Positions 21,626 through 30,765 of a stretch of 64,000 bases of DNA are shown here, in pieces. The first letter of the stretch is position 1, and each line of letters starts with the position of its first letter. Source of the DNA: Lodderomyces elongisporus (Eukaryota > Ascomycota > Pichiomycetes > Serinales > Debaryomycetaceae); NCBI RefSeq assembly GCF_030384665.1, contig NC_083676.1, positions 62,001 to 126,000 of the forward strand. Direction: 5' to 3'. The notes beneath the pieces are model-generated. The model was not told where the DNA came from, ran no database searches, and saw only the letters and a program-made list of their open reading frames with translations. The translations under genes were made by a program, and so were the position numbers.

Positions 21626-24600
21626 ATGTATTCCCGGCCAAGTGCTGCCTTTAAACCACCAAGACCACAATCAAGATCAGATGTGGATGCAACTGCAACT
21701 GCAACTACAAGTTCAACTACAACAGCATCACTGAGTAATGAGAGTAGGGTTGGAAGCAAAAATGCTGCTGCCATCGCGAGCGTACCGTTGAAGGCGCGTC
21801 CTAACCTCAAAAGAGTGTACGCTGATGACGCGTCAGGTTACTCAACCACCACCAACATCACTGCTGATACTAATACAACTCATATAAATAGTACTAAAAG
21901 GCCAAATACCCATACCTTACTACTGAGTGATTCCGTTTCACTGTTGAATGGTTCCTCTTCCCCACTGAAAAAAGTCTCCAACACAAAGTACATAGTCTTA
22001 TGGAGGAGAAAGACAAATAAGAAAAACAAGAGCTGGGATGGCGACGGCCAAGCAACGATCAAATATACCCCGGGTAATGATGCATGTGATATTGTACTTA
22101 AAGGCAGTGACGGAGGTATTATGAGTAGAAAGACATTCAAACCGCCACCAAACTTGACAGAAATTATCCCTATTGGTGGATTTGAAATTTCACTTGATGA
22201 AGAGATAGGATTGGGATCTATCATACCAAGAGAGGTTATCACTTCCACTAACAACAATGGTAACAATGATCAAGTACGTTTAAAACCCATATCGCTGGTT
22301 GCATCTACTTCTGAGCTTAAACGAGCTCCAACTGGTCTTAGCAAGCGAGCTACATCTGCTGTTGGTGTTGCTGGTGGTGTCGCTGCTGCTGCTGTTGGTG
22401 CTGCTGGTGTTGCTGCTGCTGGTGCTGCTAGCTCTGGTACTCCTAGCTCTGGTACTATTGCTCCAGTACTGCGGCGAGCTTCTTCTTTACCGAAACATGC
22501 AGAAAATAAAAGTGCAGACCAAATGACAAAAGACACGCCAAGCAATAATGGCGAAGTAAAAAAAGAGTTACTAGATGCAAAGTACTTGATCCAGTGGAGA
22601 AAGAAAACAACGAAAAAGAACAAAAGCTGGGATGGCGATGGCAGTGCCTTGATCAAGTTTTCTGGGTTGGGTTGCGAAATAGTAGTCAAAAACTCTGATG
22701 GTAAGGTCATGAGTAAAAAAAAATTTGATAAACTGCCAGATTTGAGTGAGGTGATTCCAATTGGAGTTTTTGAAATCTTTTTAGATGAAAAGATTGCAGA
22801 ACTGGAGAATAACATCGCGGAGACAAGTGAGGTGCAAGCAATTGATGCCCCATCAGAATTATCTACTCATGAACAAAACCCTATTCTTTCCACTCTTCCA
22901 GGTGCACCTCCACCTCCTCCTCCTCCTCCTCCTTCTACATCTACGCGTGCTTCTGCATCTGCTTCATCAACGGTGTTGCACAAGAGTTTTAAAAAAGTAA
23001 TTCCAAAGGACCACGAGCAAGTACAAGAAAAGAGGAATGCGCTTTATGAAGAAAAGGCTGATGAAGTACAAATGACACCACCGCCAGAGGAACCAGATCC
23101 TGTTAAAGTGAGTATAGACCCGCATTTAGCCTCCAAATTGAGACCGCATCAAATAGAAGGTGTCACATTCATGTATGAATGTGTTATGGGGTTTAGAGAT
23201 TTTGTTGGGAATGGATGCTTGTTGGCTGATGAAATGGGGCTTGGCAAAACACTCATGACCATCACCACTATATGGACTTTGCTCAAACAAAATCCATTTC
23301 CTGATCAAAAAAAGCCAATCGTCAATAAGGTATTGATTGTTTGTCCTGTGACATTGATCAATAACTGGAAGGCAGAGTTCAAGAAATGGCTTGGTACGAA
23401 CAAACTAAACGTGTTGACGCTAAACAATCCAATGTCTGATGACAAAAGAGACATTGTCAACTTTGGAAGGTTAAATGTCTACCAAGTATTAATAATCAAC
23501 TATGAGAAAGTTCTTGCTCATTTGGAGGAATTGCAAACTGTTAATTTTGATCTTTTGGTATGCGATGAAGGTCATAGACTCAAGAACAGCTCCAATAAGG
23601 TGCTCATCAATTTGCACAAACTACTGATACCAAAGAGAATTGTTTTAACCGGTACACCGATTCAAAACTATTTGGTTGAGTTTCATACATTAATATCCTT
23701 CATAAATCCAGCTGTTTTGCCGGACATGAAAACCTTCCAACGAAAATTTATCAATCCCATAACGCAAGCTAGAGATGTCAATTGTTTTAACCCAGAAGTA
23801 AAAAGGAAAGGTGAAGAATTATCCAAAGAGTTGATTAGATTAACTCACAAGTTCATATTACGAAGAACACAGGACTTGCTCGAGGGGTACTTGACACCAA
23901 AAACAGATATTCTTCTTTTCGTACCTCCTACTCAGCTTCAAATTGATATTTTCCAACTGATTAGAAGTTCCGAGAAATTCAAGTATCTCGAACCGGGACT
24001 GACCTCGCTAGCATTGATTAATGTGTTTCGTAAAATATGCAACTCGCCATCATTATTAGCAACAGATGAATTTTACCAAAAAATTGCAACAAATACTTTC
24101 AAGCTATCTACAAGCTCCGGCAAAATACACGTACTTATACCGTTGTTATTGGAGATTACAGAATGCAAAGAGAGAACGGTTCTCATTTCAAACTACACCA
24201 AAACACTCGATTTGTTGGAACATGTGTTGAGGAAGCTTAATCTCCGCTACACGCGCCTAGACGGGTCAACGCCAAACAATATGCGGAACAAGCTAGTAAA
24301 TGAGTTTAACAGAAATGAAGAAATTCATGTTTTCCTCCTCTCTTCCAAGTCTGGTGGTATGGGTATAAATTTAGTCGGTGCATCGCGACTCATTCTTTTC
24401 GACAACGATTGGAATCCATCTACTGATCTTCAGTCGTTATCGCGAATTCATAGGGATGGACAAACCAAACCATGTTTCATTTACAGGTTGTTCACTGCTG
24501 GGTGTATAGATGAAAAGATTTTTCAGCGTCAATTGATGAAGAGCAAACTTTCATCCAAGTTTCTTGATAATGATAATGCGTCGAAAACAGATGTATTTGA

Positions 24601-25051
24601 ACAAGAGGATTTAAAAAATTTGTTTGAAGTGAATGTGGGGTCTAAATCAAATACACATGAGCTACTAGGCTGTTCGTGCGCTGGTGACGGATCGCTTTTG
24701 ACGCAAGAAATTTTTACAGATGACGAAATTGATGCAGATGATGATGCTAAAATTGAAGATGAGGACTACAGTGATAACGACGTGTCTGAAGTTCAAGTAC
24801 AGGCTTCTCAAAGGTGGATGTCTGCGGCAGAATTGCAAAAAAATATGGACCGAAATGGCGCCGATGTGATGGAGAAAAGAGCTGTTAAGGATGCCCTTAA
24901 TGACTATCATCATTATGATCCCGAGATATCTCACGATCTTGCATTTGACCCAGTGTTGTTGCAGATTGCAAAGAATAGCGTGACACAAGGTAGATTGCCA
25001 TTTTCATTTATCATGATGAAGCAATCAGCAGGTAGAGACGATAAAAAGTAG
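21626..25051 (+). CDS. RDH54: Rdh54/Tid1, Swi2/Snf2 DNA translocase for recombination
   Basis: Rad54-related motor that remodels Rad51/Dmc1-DNA filaments in homologous recombination, notably in meiosis. ATG at 21626, 1141 residues. The N-terminal third carries two copies of a domain: about 120-195 (YIVLWRRKTNKKNKSWDGDG ... PIGGFEISLDE) and about 318-392 (YLIQWRKKTTKKNKSWDGDG ... PIGVFEIFLDE), joined by an Ala/Gly-rich linker. A Pro run follows near residue 430. The Snf2 core begins near 505 (LRPHQIEGVTFMYE), with Walker A DEMGLGKT near 538, the DEGH box in CDEGHRLKNSSNK near 648, LTGTPIQN near 675, and the C-terminal helicase half with SKSGGMGINL and SRIHRDGQ. The tail is acidic. Rdh54 is preferred over Rad54 because of the N-terminal domain, which also occurs in animal RAD54B. 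Confidence 0.93.
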   Translation: MYSRPSAAFKPPRPQSRSDVDATATATTSSTTTASLSNESRVGSKNAAAIASVPLKARPNLKRVYADDASGYSTTTNITADTNTTHINSTKRPNTHTLLLSDSVSLLNGSSSPLKKVSNTKYIVLWRRKTNKKNKSWDGDGQATIKYTPGNDACDIVLKGSDGGIMSRKTFKPPPNLTEIIPIGGFEISLDEEIGLGSIIPREVITSTNNNGNNDQVRLKPISLVASTSELKRAPTGLSKRATSAVGVAGGVAAAAVGAAGVAAAGAASSGTPSSGTIAPVLRRASSLPKHAENKSADQMTKDTPSNNGEVKKELLDAKYLIQWRKKTTKKNKSWDGDGSALIKFSGLGCEIVVKNSDGKVMSKKKFDKLPDLSEVIPIGVFEIFLDEKIAELENNIAETSEVQAIDAPSELSTHEQNPILSTLPGAPPPPPPPPPSTSTRASASASSTVLHKSFKKVIPKDHEQVQEKRNALYEEKADEVQMTPPPEEPDPVKVSIDPHLASKLRPHQIEGVTFMYECVMGFRDFVGNGCLLADEMGLGKTLMTITTIWTLLKQNPFPDQKKPIVNKVLIVCPVTLINNWKAEFKKWLGTNKLNVLTLNNPMSDDKRDIVNFGRLNVYQVLIINYEKVLAHLEELQTVNFDLLVCDEGHRLKNSSNKVLINLHKLLIPKRIVLTGTPIQNYLVEFHTLISFINPAVLPDMKTFQRKFINPITQARDVNCFNPEVKRKGEELSKELIRLTHKFILRRTQDLLEGYLTPKTDILLFVPPTQLQIDIFQLIRSSEKFKYLEPGLTSLALINVFRKICNSPSLLATDEFYQKIATNTFKLSTSSGKIHVLIPLLLEITECKERTVLISNYTKTLDLLEHVLRKLNLRYTRLDGSTPNNMRNKLVNEFNRNEEIHVFLLSSKSGGMGINLVGASRLILFDNDWNPSTDLQSLSRIHRDGQTKPCFIYRLFTAGCIDEKIFQRQLMKSKLSSKFLDNDNASKTDVFEQEDLKNLFEVNVGSKSNTHELLGCSCAGDGSLLTQEIFTDDEIDADDDAKIEDEDYSDNDVSEVQVQASQRWMSAAELQKNMDRNGADVMEKRAVKDALNDYHHYDPEISHDLAFDPVLLQIAKNSVTQGRLPFSFIMMKQSAGRDDKK

Positions 25052-25204
25052 AGATGTGTGTCGCTAAAAAAATGAATAAGCCTAGCTTTTATTGTGTATC
25101 TTGATGATGTCCTATTGCACAAAAGTTATCTGTACATATCGACTAAAGTTCTATAGAGTAATAAACCACCCAATAATTTACAACAAGACCTGCAAGCAAT
25201 GCTA

Positions 25205-25487
25205 TGTTACTTTCACACTTTTTTACACTTTACTTTCCAACGTTATTTATTCCATTAATTCTATAGACTATTACTTACTTCCTCGGACTAGGTTTGTTTT
25301 CTTCAATCTTATCCCTGTAATTAATTAATCCCTTATTTCCTTTCATTCAGCTTCTCTCATTGGACGAGATAAGTCGTGTACATGAAACACGAGTGGGTGA
25401 GGATATCTCTCTTGGCAGCAAGGGGAACTTTTTTTGGCAACAAATCGAACTTCTTCACCTTTCCCAGAAAACTATATAACCTCAACA
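25205..25487 (-). repeat. Putative 3' LTR of the broken copia element
   Basis: On the minus strand the pol remnant is followed by a purine-rich tract (AAAAGAGAGAATA at 25500-25488), and then a sequence starting TGTTGAGG at 25487. A matching end, TGTT on the plus strand (AACA on the minus), occurs at 25205, giving 283 bp with TGTT...AACA ends. No second LTR copy was found to confirm the boundaries, so the left end is tentative. Confidence 0.35.
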
Positions 25488-25527
25488 TATTCTCTCTTTT
25501 ACATTATTATCCCAGCTTTTCAAACTG

Positions 25528-25985
25528 CTGTCTTGGTAAAACTTTAGTGAACATGTCAGCTATCTGAACTTTCGTGGGTAAGTATTCAACTAATAAAGAT
25601 CCTTCTTCGACTTTTTCCCTTATGAAGTGAAGTCTTACATCAATGTGTTTAGTTCGATGGTGATACACTGGGATGTGTTGCCATTTTTGATAGCACTTTG
25701 ATTATCTTTATACAACTTAATGCTAGGCATATCCAATCAAAAATCTTTGAAGACCTGTTTCAACCATTCAACCTCCTTTGCACCATCACACAATGACATA
25801 AACTCAGCTTCCGTCGTACTTAACGCAATTGTCGCCTGTTTCTTGGATCTCCAAGTAATTGGACCATTTAGCATACATGAACACGAAACCAGAGGTTGAC
25901 TTTCTTGATAATTTGTCATTGGCCCAATCAGCATCACAACATCCTTCAACTTTTGATCCTTCCTCATATTGGTAGGTAATTCCAA
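25528..25985 (-). pseudogene. Copia pol remnant: RNase H and C-terminus
   Basis: Contains the RNase H segment LSTTEAEFMSLCDGAKEVEW in one frame (25737-25985). DNQSAIK, then HIDVRLHFIREKVEEGS and TKVQIADMFTK, are in shifted frames down to about 25530. At least two frame changes separate these pieces. The end of this segment abuts the polypurine tract, as expected for the 3' end of a copia pol gene. Confidence 0.85.
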
Positions 25986-26731
25986 AAATTCTCAGTGCCC
26001 TTCAAATATCTCAATACCCTCTTTGCTGCTTTCCAGTGAAGTTCCTTTGGCTCTTTCAAGTATCTGGATAGCACACCAACTATATGCGATATATCAAATC
26101 GAACTGTGTTTGCTGCAAACAACAATTTTCCAACTAGACTTCGGTAGTTTGATATATCTGTTAGCAACTTGTGATTCTTTTCATCTAATGTTAAATCTTG
26201 ATTCACCATTGATGGTGTCCTCTCAGGTTTGCATTCTTTCATGTTATATTCTTTCACCATTGTCTCAATATAGTCCCTTAAAGTAAGTTCAATTTTGAAA
26301 TCATCACTTTGTTTGATATTTAAACCTAAGAATTTACTGACCTTTCCAAGATCCTTCATTTTAAATTCCATCAATAAATTTTTCTTCAATATTGTGACTG
26401 ACTCATCAGTGGTGCCTGCAATAAGAATATCATCAACATAAAGTGCAACAATTAACATTGAATGATCATCTTCCTTGAAATATAAACAGTTTTCCGCTCT
26501 GTTTCTAATGAATCCTAAATTTCTCAAAACTTTATCAACTCGTTGGTTCCATGCTAACGGAGCTTGCTTTAAACCATATAGGGATTTGTTTAATTTGCAT
26601 ACCAAGTCTGAACCTTTTGAAATCTCATATCCTTCGGGTTGTTGCATATAAATTTCCTCATCCAAAGTCGCATTAAGGAAAGCAGTGGTTACATCCATCT
26701 GATGTAAAAACCATTTTCTTTTGAGCAGCAA
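25964..26731 (-). pseudogene. Copia pol remnant: reverse transcriptase
   Basis: Open stretch holding the core RT motifs: MDVTTAFLNATLDEEIYM, SLYGLKQAPLAWN and ALYVDDILIAG (catalytic YVDD). It then runs through the connection region to the start of RNase H (YLKGTENF). Both ends are frame changes: near 26715 against the upstream pol piece, beside an A-run, and near 25970 against RNase H. It cannot be translated as part of a full polyprotein. Confidence 0.88.
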
Positions 26732-28300
26732 TCGCCATCATAATCCTTAATGACTCATACCTAATTACCGGAGCAAAGGTTTCCTCATAGTCTATTCCTT
26801 TAACTTGACTGAAGCCTCTGGTCACCAACCTTGCTTTGAACCGTCCATCCTTTTTGATTGTGAAGATCCATCTACACGTGATCGCTTTCCTTCCTTTTGG
26901 CAATCGTACTAAGCTAAACGTCTGGTTCTCTGCATGTGCACGCAATTCCTCATTAATGGCTTCCTTCCATCGACTAGCATCTTTCGAATTCATTGCTTGT
27001 TTCAAAGTCTTTGGGACATCCTCCGTTATCATTTTCTCATTTTCTGGCGCAATAGAACTACTGGCAACATAGTTTACTACATTCAGCTTTGCCATCTGTT
27101 GATCAACCAGTTTAAGTTCACCATCACTGCCATCATCTAAATCATTGTCCCTCTCTTCATCTGAATCCACTGACATACTTGAGTTGTCATCAACAATTCG
27201 AGAAATATCCATTCTTCTATCACGCAGATGATGTTCCATAGCATTTTCCCTCTCTGAAGATAAACTGGGTGATAAATTGTGATTTCCTAGATATTTGTCG
27301 TTAGTACGTGGGATTGGCGTCGAATTTCTAGTACGTTTATATCTTGAAGGTGTCATTTTGGAATTTTCAAATGAGAAATCGTCAAATATGTTATCAACAT
27401 TTTCAAGCTCTGTTGACTGAATTTCACCATCAGATATATCCTTAGAACTCGCTGTTGCCGGATCCTCAATAGTTTCATCATCTTCATCATCATCATCATC
27501 ATCTCTGGGCTCATTTTGCATCTTATCTGTCTTAGATCCTATAACTAACGTGGAGTCACTACGAATTGGCGCAAATTGGATACCACCAGCACTATTCGCA
27601 GAGGTCACATACTCCCACGTAGTTTGACTCACATTTTCCGTTTGATAATACATCTTGTATTCATCAAATTGAACCTGGCTCAACACAACTACCATGCGCC
27701 TTTCGGTATCAAACACCCGATACGCCTTGTGATCTGGATCATAACCGAGCATCACACATTTCCTAGTGGTGGGTCCCAACTTACCATCACGTACACCTTG
27801 TGGTATGACAACAAAACAAATGCAACCAAAAACTCTTGAAATGAAGCAGTACTGGCATGTCACCATGCCACCTAGAGTAAGGTATCTTATTGTCGATTAC
27901 GTGAGACGGTGTGTGATTGACCAAGTAGGCCGCAATTTTGACCGCTTCAAACTAGAATTGGATTGGCATATGTGCAGTTTTTAATAAACTGCGTCTAAAC
28001 CATACACGATGCTCAAGAAATATTTAGAGCCATCATGTGATCTATAGCCAAACGGTCCACAAAGATCCACATGCAAGAGCTGGAGCCGCTGAACCGGAAG
28101 AAAGGTACTGGTTTTGGTCTAGTAGCCACACTTTTTTAATTATACATGGTTCGCACAGCTCATCCTGGGCACAATATCCTTTGACTTTAACGTATATAGA
28201 AAAGAATGAAAAATTGTTAATAAACTCATGTATTATGTTGCACGAGGGAAAATTATACGTAACTTGTACTCCTCTAACTACAAGACAAAGAAACAATAAT
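26673..28300 (-). pseudogene. Copia pol remnant: integrase and start of reverse transcriptase
   Basis: The 26673-27866 frame carries the integrase C-terminal part (TTRKCVMLGYDPDHKAYRVF), a long acidic linker and the start of RT (KQAMNSKDASRWKEAINEEL, RWIFTIKKDGRFKARLV). Upstream pieces in other frames continue the integrase: AAYLVNHTPSHVIDNK near 27900, an in-frame TAG just before it, and HVDLCGPFGYRSHDGSKYFL near 28060. Most of the catalytic core between these last two pieces is absent, so the integrase has an internal deletion as well as frameshifts. Confidence 0.85.
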
Positions 28301-28504
28301 AATTTAATAATAGGCTACAATATTGAGTTATCTCGAGTTGTTGCAAACCTTTTAAGATAACCAACAAGAGTAGGAAATGAAAAAAAAAAAAGTTAATAGA
28401 AGAATAGTCCTACAAAGTGTTGATAAAATTAGTTTCTCCGTAGTTCATGTAATAACAAAAAAAAAAACTACTTCACAATTTCAATTACAAACTATATGAG
28501 TAAT

Positions 28505-29881
28505 CTATTTCTTAGCAGCCTTTTGAGCAGCCTTGGTGACCTTACCAGCCTTGTCGGATTTTTCAACAGACTTGATGACACCGACAGCGACAGTTTGTCT
28601 CATGTCTCTGACAGCGAATCTTCCCAATGGTGGGTAGTCAGTGAAAGCCTCAACACACATTGGCTTGGTTGGGACCATCTTGACGATAGCAGCATCACCG
28701 GACTTGATGAATTTTGGTTCTTCTTCCAATTTCTTACCGGTTCTTCTGTCAATCTTCTCAATCAAGGTGTCGAATTTACAAGCAATGTGAGCAGTGTGAC
28801 AGTCCAAGACTGGGGAGTAACCAGATGAGATTTGACCTGGGTGGTTCAAGACAATGACTTGAGCGTTGAAAGATTCAGCACCCTTTGGTGGGTCGTTCTT
28901 GGAGTCACCACAGACGTTACCTCTTCTGATTTCCTTAACGGAAACGTTCTTAACGTTGAAACCAACATTGTCACCTGGGACACCTTCAGCCAATTGTTCG
29001 TGGTGCATTTCGACGGACTTGACTTCAGTGGTGACACCAGCTGGGGCAAAGGTGACAACCATACCAGCCTTGATGATACCGGTTTCAACTCTACCGACTG
29101 GCACAGTTCCGATACCACCAATCTTGTAAACATCTTGCAATGGCAATCTCAATGGCTTGTCAGTTGGTCTGGTTGGTGGCTCAATAGCGTCAATGGCTTC
29201 CAACAAAGTCTTACCAGTAACCTTACCGGACTTGGTTTCCTTTTCCCAACCCTTGTACCATGGACAGTTGGTAGAAGCTTCAATCATGTTGTCACCGTTC
29301 CAACCTGAGATTGGGACGAATGGGACAGTCTTTGGGTTGTAACCAACCTTCTTGACGAAGTTAGAGGTTTCCTTGATAATTTCCTCAAATCTGTTCTTGT
29401 CCCATTTGACTGAGTCCATCTTGTTGACAGCAACAATCAATTGCTTAACACCCAAGGTGTAAGCCAACAAAGCGTGTTCTCTGGTTTGACCATCCTTAGA
29501 GATACCAGCTTCGAACTCACCAGTACCACCAGCAATAATCAAGATAGCACAGTCAGCTTGAGAAGTACCAGTAATCATGTTCTTGATGAAATCTCTGTGA
29601 CCTGGAGCATCAATAACGGTAACGTGGTATTTTGGAGTTTCGAATTTCCACAAAGCGATATCAATGGTGATACCTCTTTCTCTCTCAGCCTTCAATTTGT
29701 CCAAGACCCAAGCGTACTTGAAAGAACCTTTACCCAATTCAGCAGCTTCTTTCTCGAACTTTTCAATGGTTCTCTTGTCAATACCACCACACTTGTAGAT
29801 CAAGTGACCGGTGGTGGTTGATTTACCTGAATCGACGTGACCAATGACGACGACGTTAACGTGAGTCTTTTCTTTACCCAT
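28505..29881 (-). CDS. TEF1: Translation elongation factor eEF1A
   Basis: GTPase that delivers aminoacyl-tRNA to the ribosomal A site in the cytosol. ATG at 29881, TAG at 28505, 458 residues, the standard fungal length. G1 motif GHVDSGKST near residue 14, G3 DAPGH near 91, and G4 NKMD near 153. Domains II and III follow ([11 protein letters not shown], and HTAHIACKF to the end), with a Lys-rich C-terminus. Codon choice is strongly biased, for example Leu almost always TTG and Gly GGT, as expected for a very highly expressed gene; this also creates long antisense open frames that are not genes. Yeasts often have two near-identical eEF1A loci, so TEF1 versus TEF2 cannot be decided. Confidence 0.98.
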   Translation of the reverse strand: MGKEKTHVNVVVIGHVDSGKSTTTGHLIYKCGGIDKRTIEKFEKEAAELGKGSFKYAWVLDKLKAERERGITIDIALWKFETPKYHVTVIDAPGHRDFIKNMITGTSQADCAILIIAGGTGEFEAGISKDGQTREHALLAYTLGVKQLIVAVNKMDSVKWDKNRFEEIIKETSNFVKKVGYNPKTVPFVPISGWNGDNMIEASTNCPWYKGWEKETKSGKVTGKTLLEAIDAIEPPTRPTDKPLRLPLQDVYKIGGIGTVPVGRVETGIIKAGMVVTFAPAGVTTEVKSVEMHHEQLAEGVPGDNVGFNVKNVSVKEIRRGNVCGDSKNDPPKGAESFNAQVIVLNHPGQISSGYSPVLDCHTAHIACKFDTLIEKIDRRTGKKLEEEPKFIKSGDAAIVKMVPTKPMCVEAFTDYPPLGRFAVRDMRQTVAVGVIKSVEKSDKAGKVTKAAQKAAKK

Positions 29882-30539
29882 TTTTAAATTACTTTAATGT
29901 ATTGATTACTGAAGAAGAAGAAGGAAAAGAAGAAAGAAAGAAAGAAAAAAAAAGAAGAAGAAGAAGAAGAAGAAGGAAAGAAAAAAAAAAGGAGAGGATA
30001 AAATTTGTTGGAAGAAGAAAAAAAAAATTTTCTGAGCAAATGGGAAAGAGAAAAAGAAAAAGAAGAAAATTCCTTACGCGAGAGAGAAAGGATTGAGATT
30101 TAGGGAAGACAAAAGATGAAAAAAAATAAAAAAAAAACCAGACAAATGGAAAGGAAGGCGGGAAAGGAAAGGAAAGGAAAGAAGGAAAAAAAAAAATTTA
30201 TAGGAAATTAGGACACCCGACATTTTCTTTCATTAAAATTTCATTAAATTTCATATCCCGCATTGGTTATGTATGTCTTCAGCATATTAGCTTCAAGTAA
30301 CTTCACTCACCCATTAAAAGCATTGTTTCCTCCAAAAACTCTCTATCTCTTTAACTCTCCTTCTCTTGTTACTAGATATATTGAAGCTAAATGTGCTTTT
30401 GTATAGTTGAGCCTAAAAACCACTGTTACCACCAACCCAATTGATTTGCAGCCTCTCGATTTTTAGCACTCTTGTAAAAAAAAAAAAGAAGGGGTCAAGA
30501 GTACATCTTCTACAAAAATTGTTTTTTTTTCTTTCTACT

Positions 30540-30686
30540 CTAGCTTACCAAATATCCATTTATAAAGGTCCAAAGTGACTGGCCACAAACTACACAACTG
30601 TAATCGTTTCCATATTCATCATCATCATCATCGTAATCTTCATAATCATCATCAGTAAGAGTAATCTCTACATTTCTTACTTCCAT
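30540..30686 (-). CDS. Candidate 48-residue acidic CxxC microprotein
   Basis: An ATG-started frame beginning MEVRNVEITLTDD, then an Asp/Glu/Tyr run, then a CVVCGQSLW segment near the end, closing GYLVS. It is transcribed in the same direction as DPB11 (stop 80 nt upstream) and eEF1A. The composition is not explained by simple repeats except in the acidic run, which is encoded by a GAT/GAC-rich stretch. I do not recognise it; it could be chance. Confidence 0.25.
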   Translation of the reverse strand: MEVRNVEITLTDDDYEDYDDDDDEYGNDYSCVVCGQSLWTFINGYLVS

Positions 30687-30744
30687 AAGAAGAAAGAAAA
30701 CAAATAAATAAATAAATAAATAAATAAGTCTTTTGTGTATTATG

Positions 30745-30752
30745 GTCACGTG
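30745..30752. promoter_or_regulatory. GTCACGTG E-box (Cbf1-type site)
   Basis: Full match to RTCACRTG, the Cbf1 CDEI-type consensus, 13 bp past the DPB11 stop codon and about 865 bp upstream of the eEF1A start. Cbf1 in Candida is associated with translation-gene promoters, so a role in eEF1A expression is possible but unproven. Confidence 0.35.
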
Positions 30753-30765
30753 TTATAACATTATT

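Larger units (their letters stand above)
25205..28300 (-). mobile_element. Degenerate Ty1/copia (Pseudoviridae) retrotransposon
   Basis: The pieces on the minus strand lie in copia order from high to low coordinate: integrase zinc-binding CEPC motif (about 28150), integrase core start HVDLCGPFG (about 28070), integrase C-terminal part (YLVNHTPS, SRWHGDMPVL; 27990-27830, then 27866-27700 in another frame), reverse transcriptase including YVDD at 26429-26440, and RNase H (LSTTEAEFMSL at about 25800). The 3' pol end reads VEYLPTKVQIADMFTK near 25560. Several frame changes, at least one stop and an internal integrase deletion break it. No gag and no 5' LTR were found. It lies between RDH54 and eEF1A. 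Confidence 0.9.
29882..30765. other. eEF1A promoter region and DPB11 3' region
   Basis: From 29900 to 30200 the plus strand is almost purely purine, so the eEF1A sense strand is pyrimidine-rich, typical of strong yeast promoters and leaders. ACACCCGACATT at 30213-30224 resembles a Rap1-type site, imperfectly. ACGCGAG lies at 30076-30082. A GTCACGTG site sits at 30745-30752, next to the DPB11 stop. One short open frame (30540-30686) is listed separately. Confidence 0.5.

Noticed and set aside
28496..29821. Long antisense frames (up to 158 codons) across eEF1A
   Set aside because: They result from the extreme codon bias of the eEF1A gene, which removes stop codons from opposite frames.
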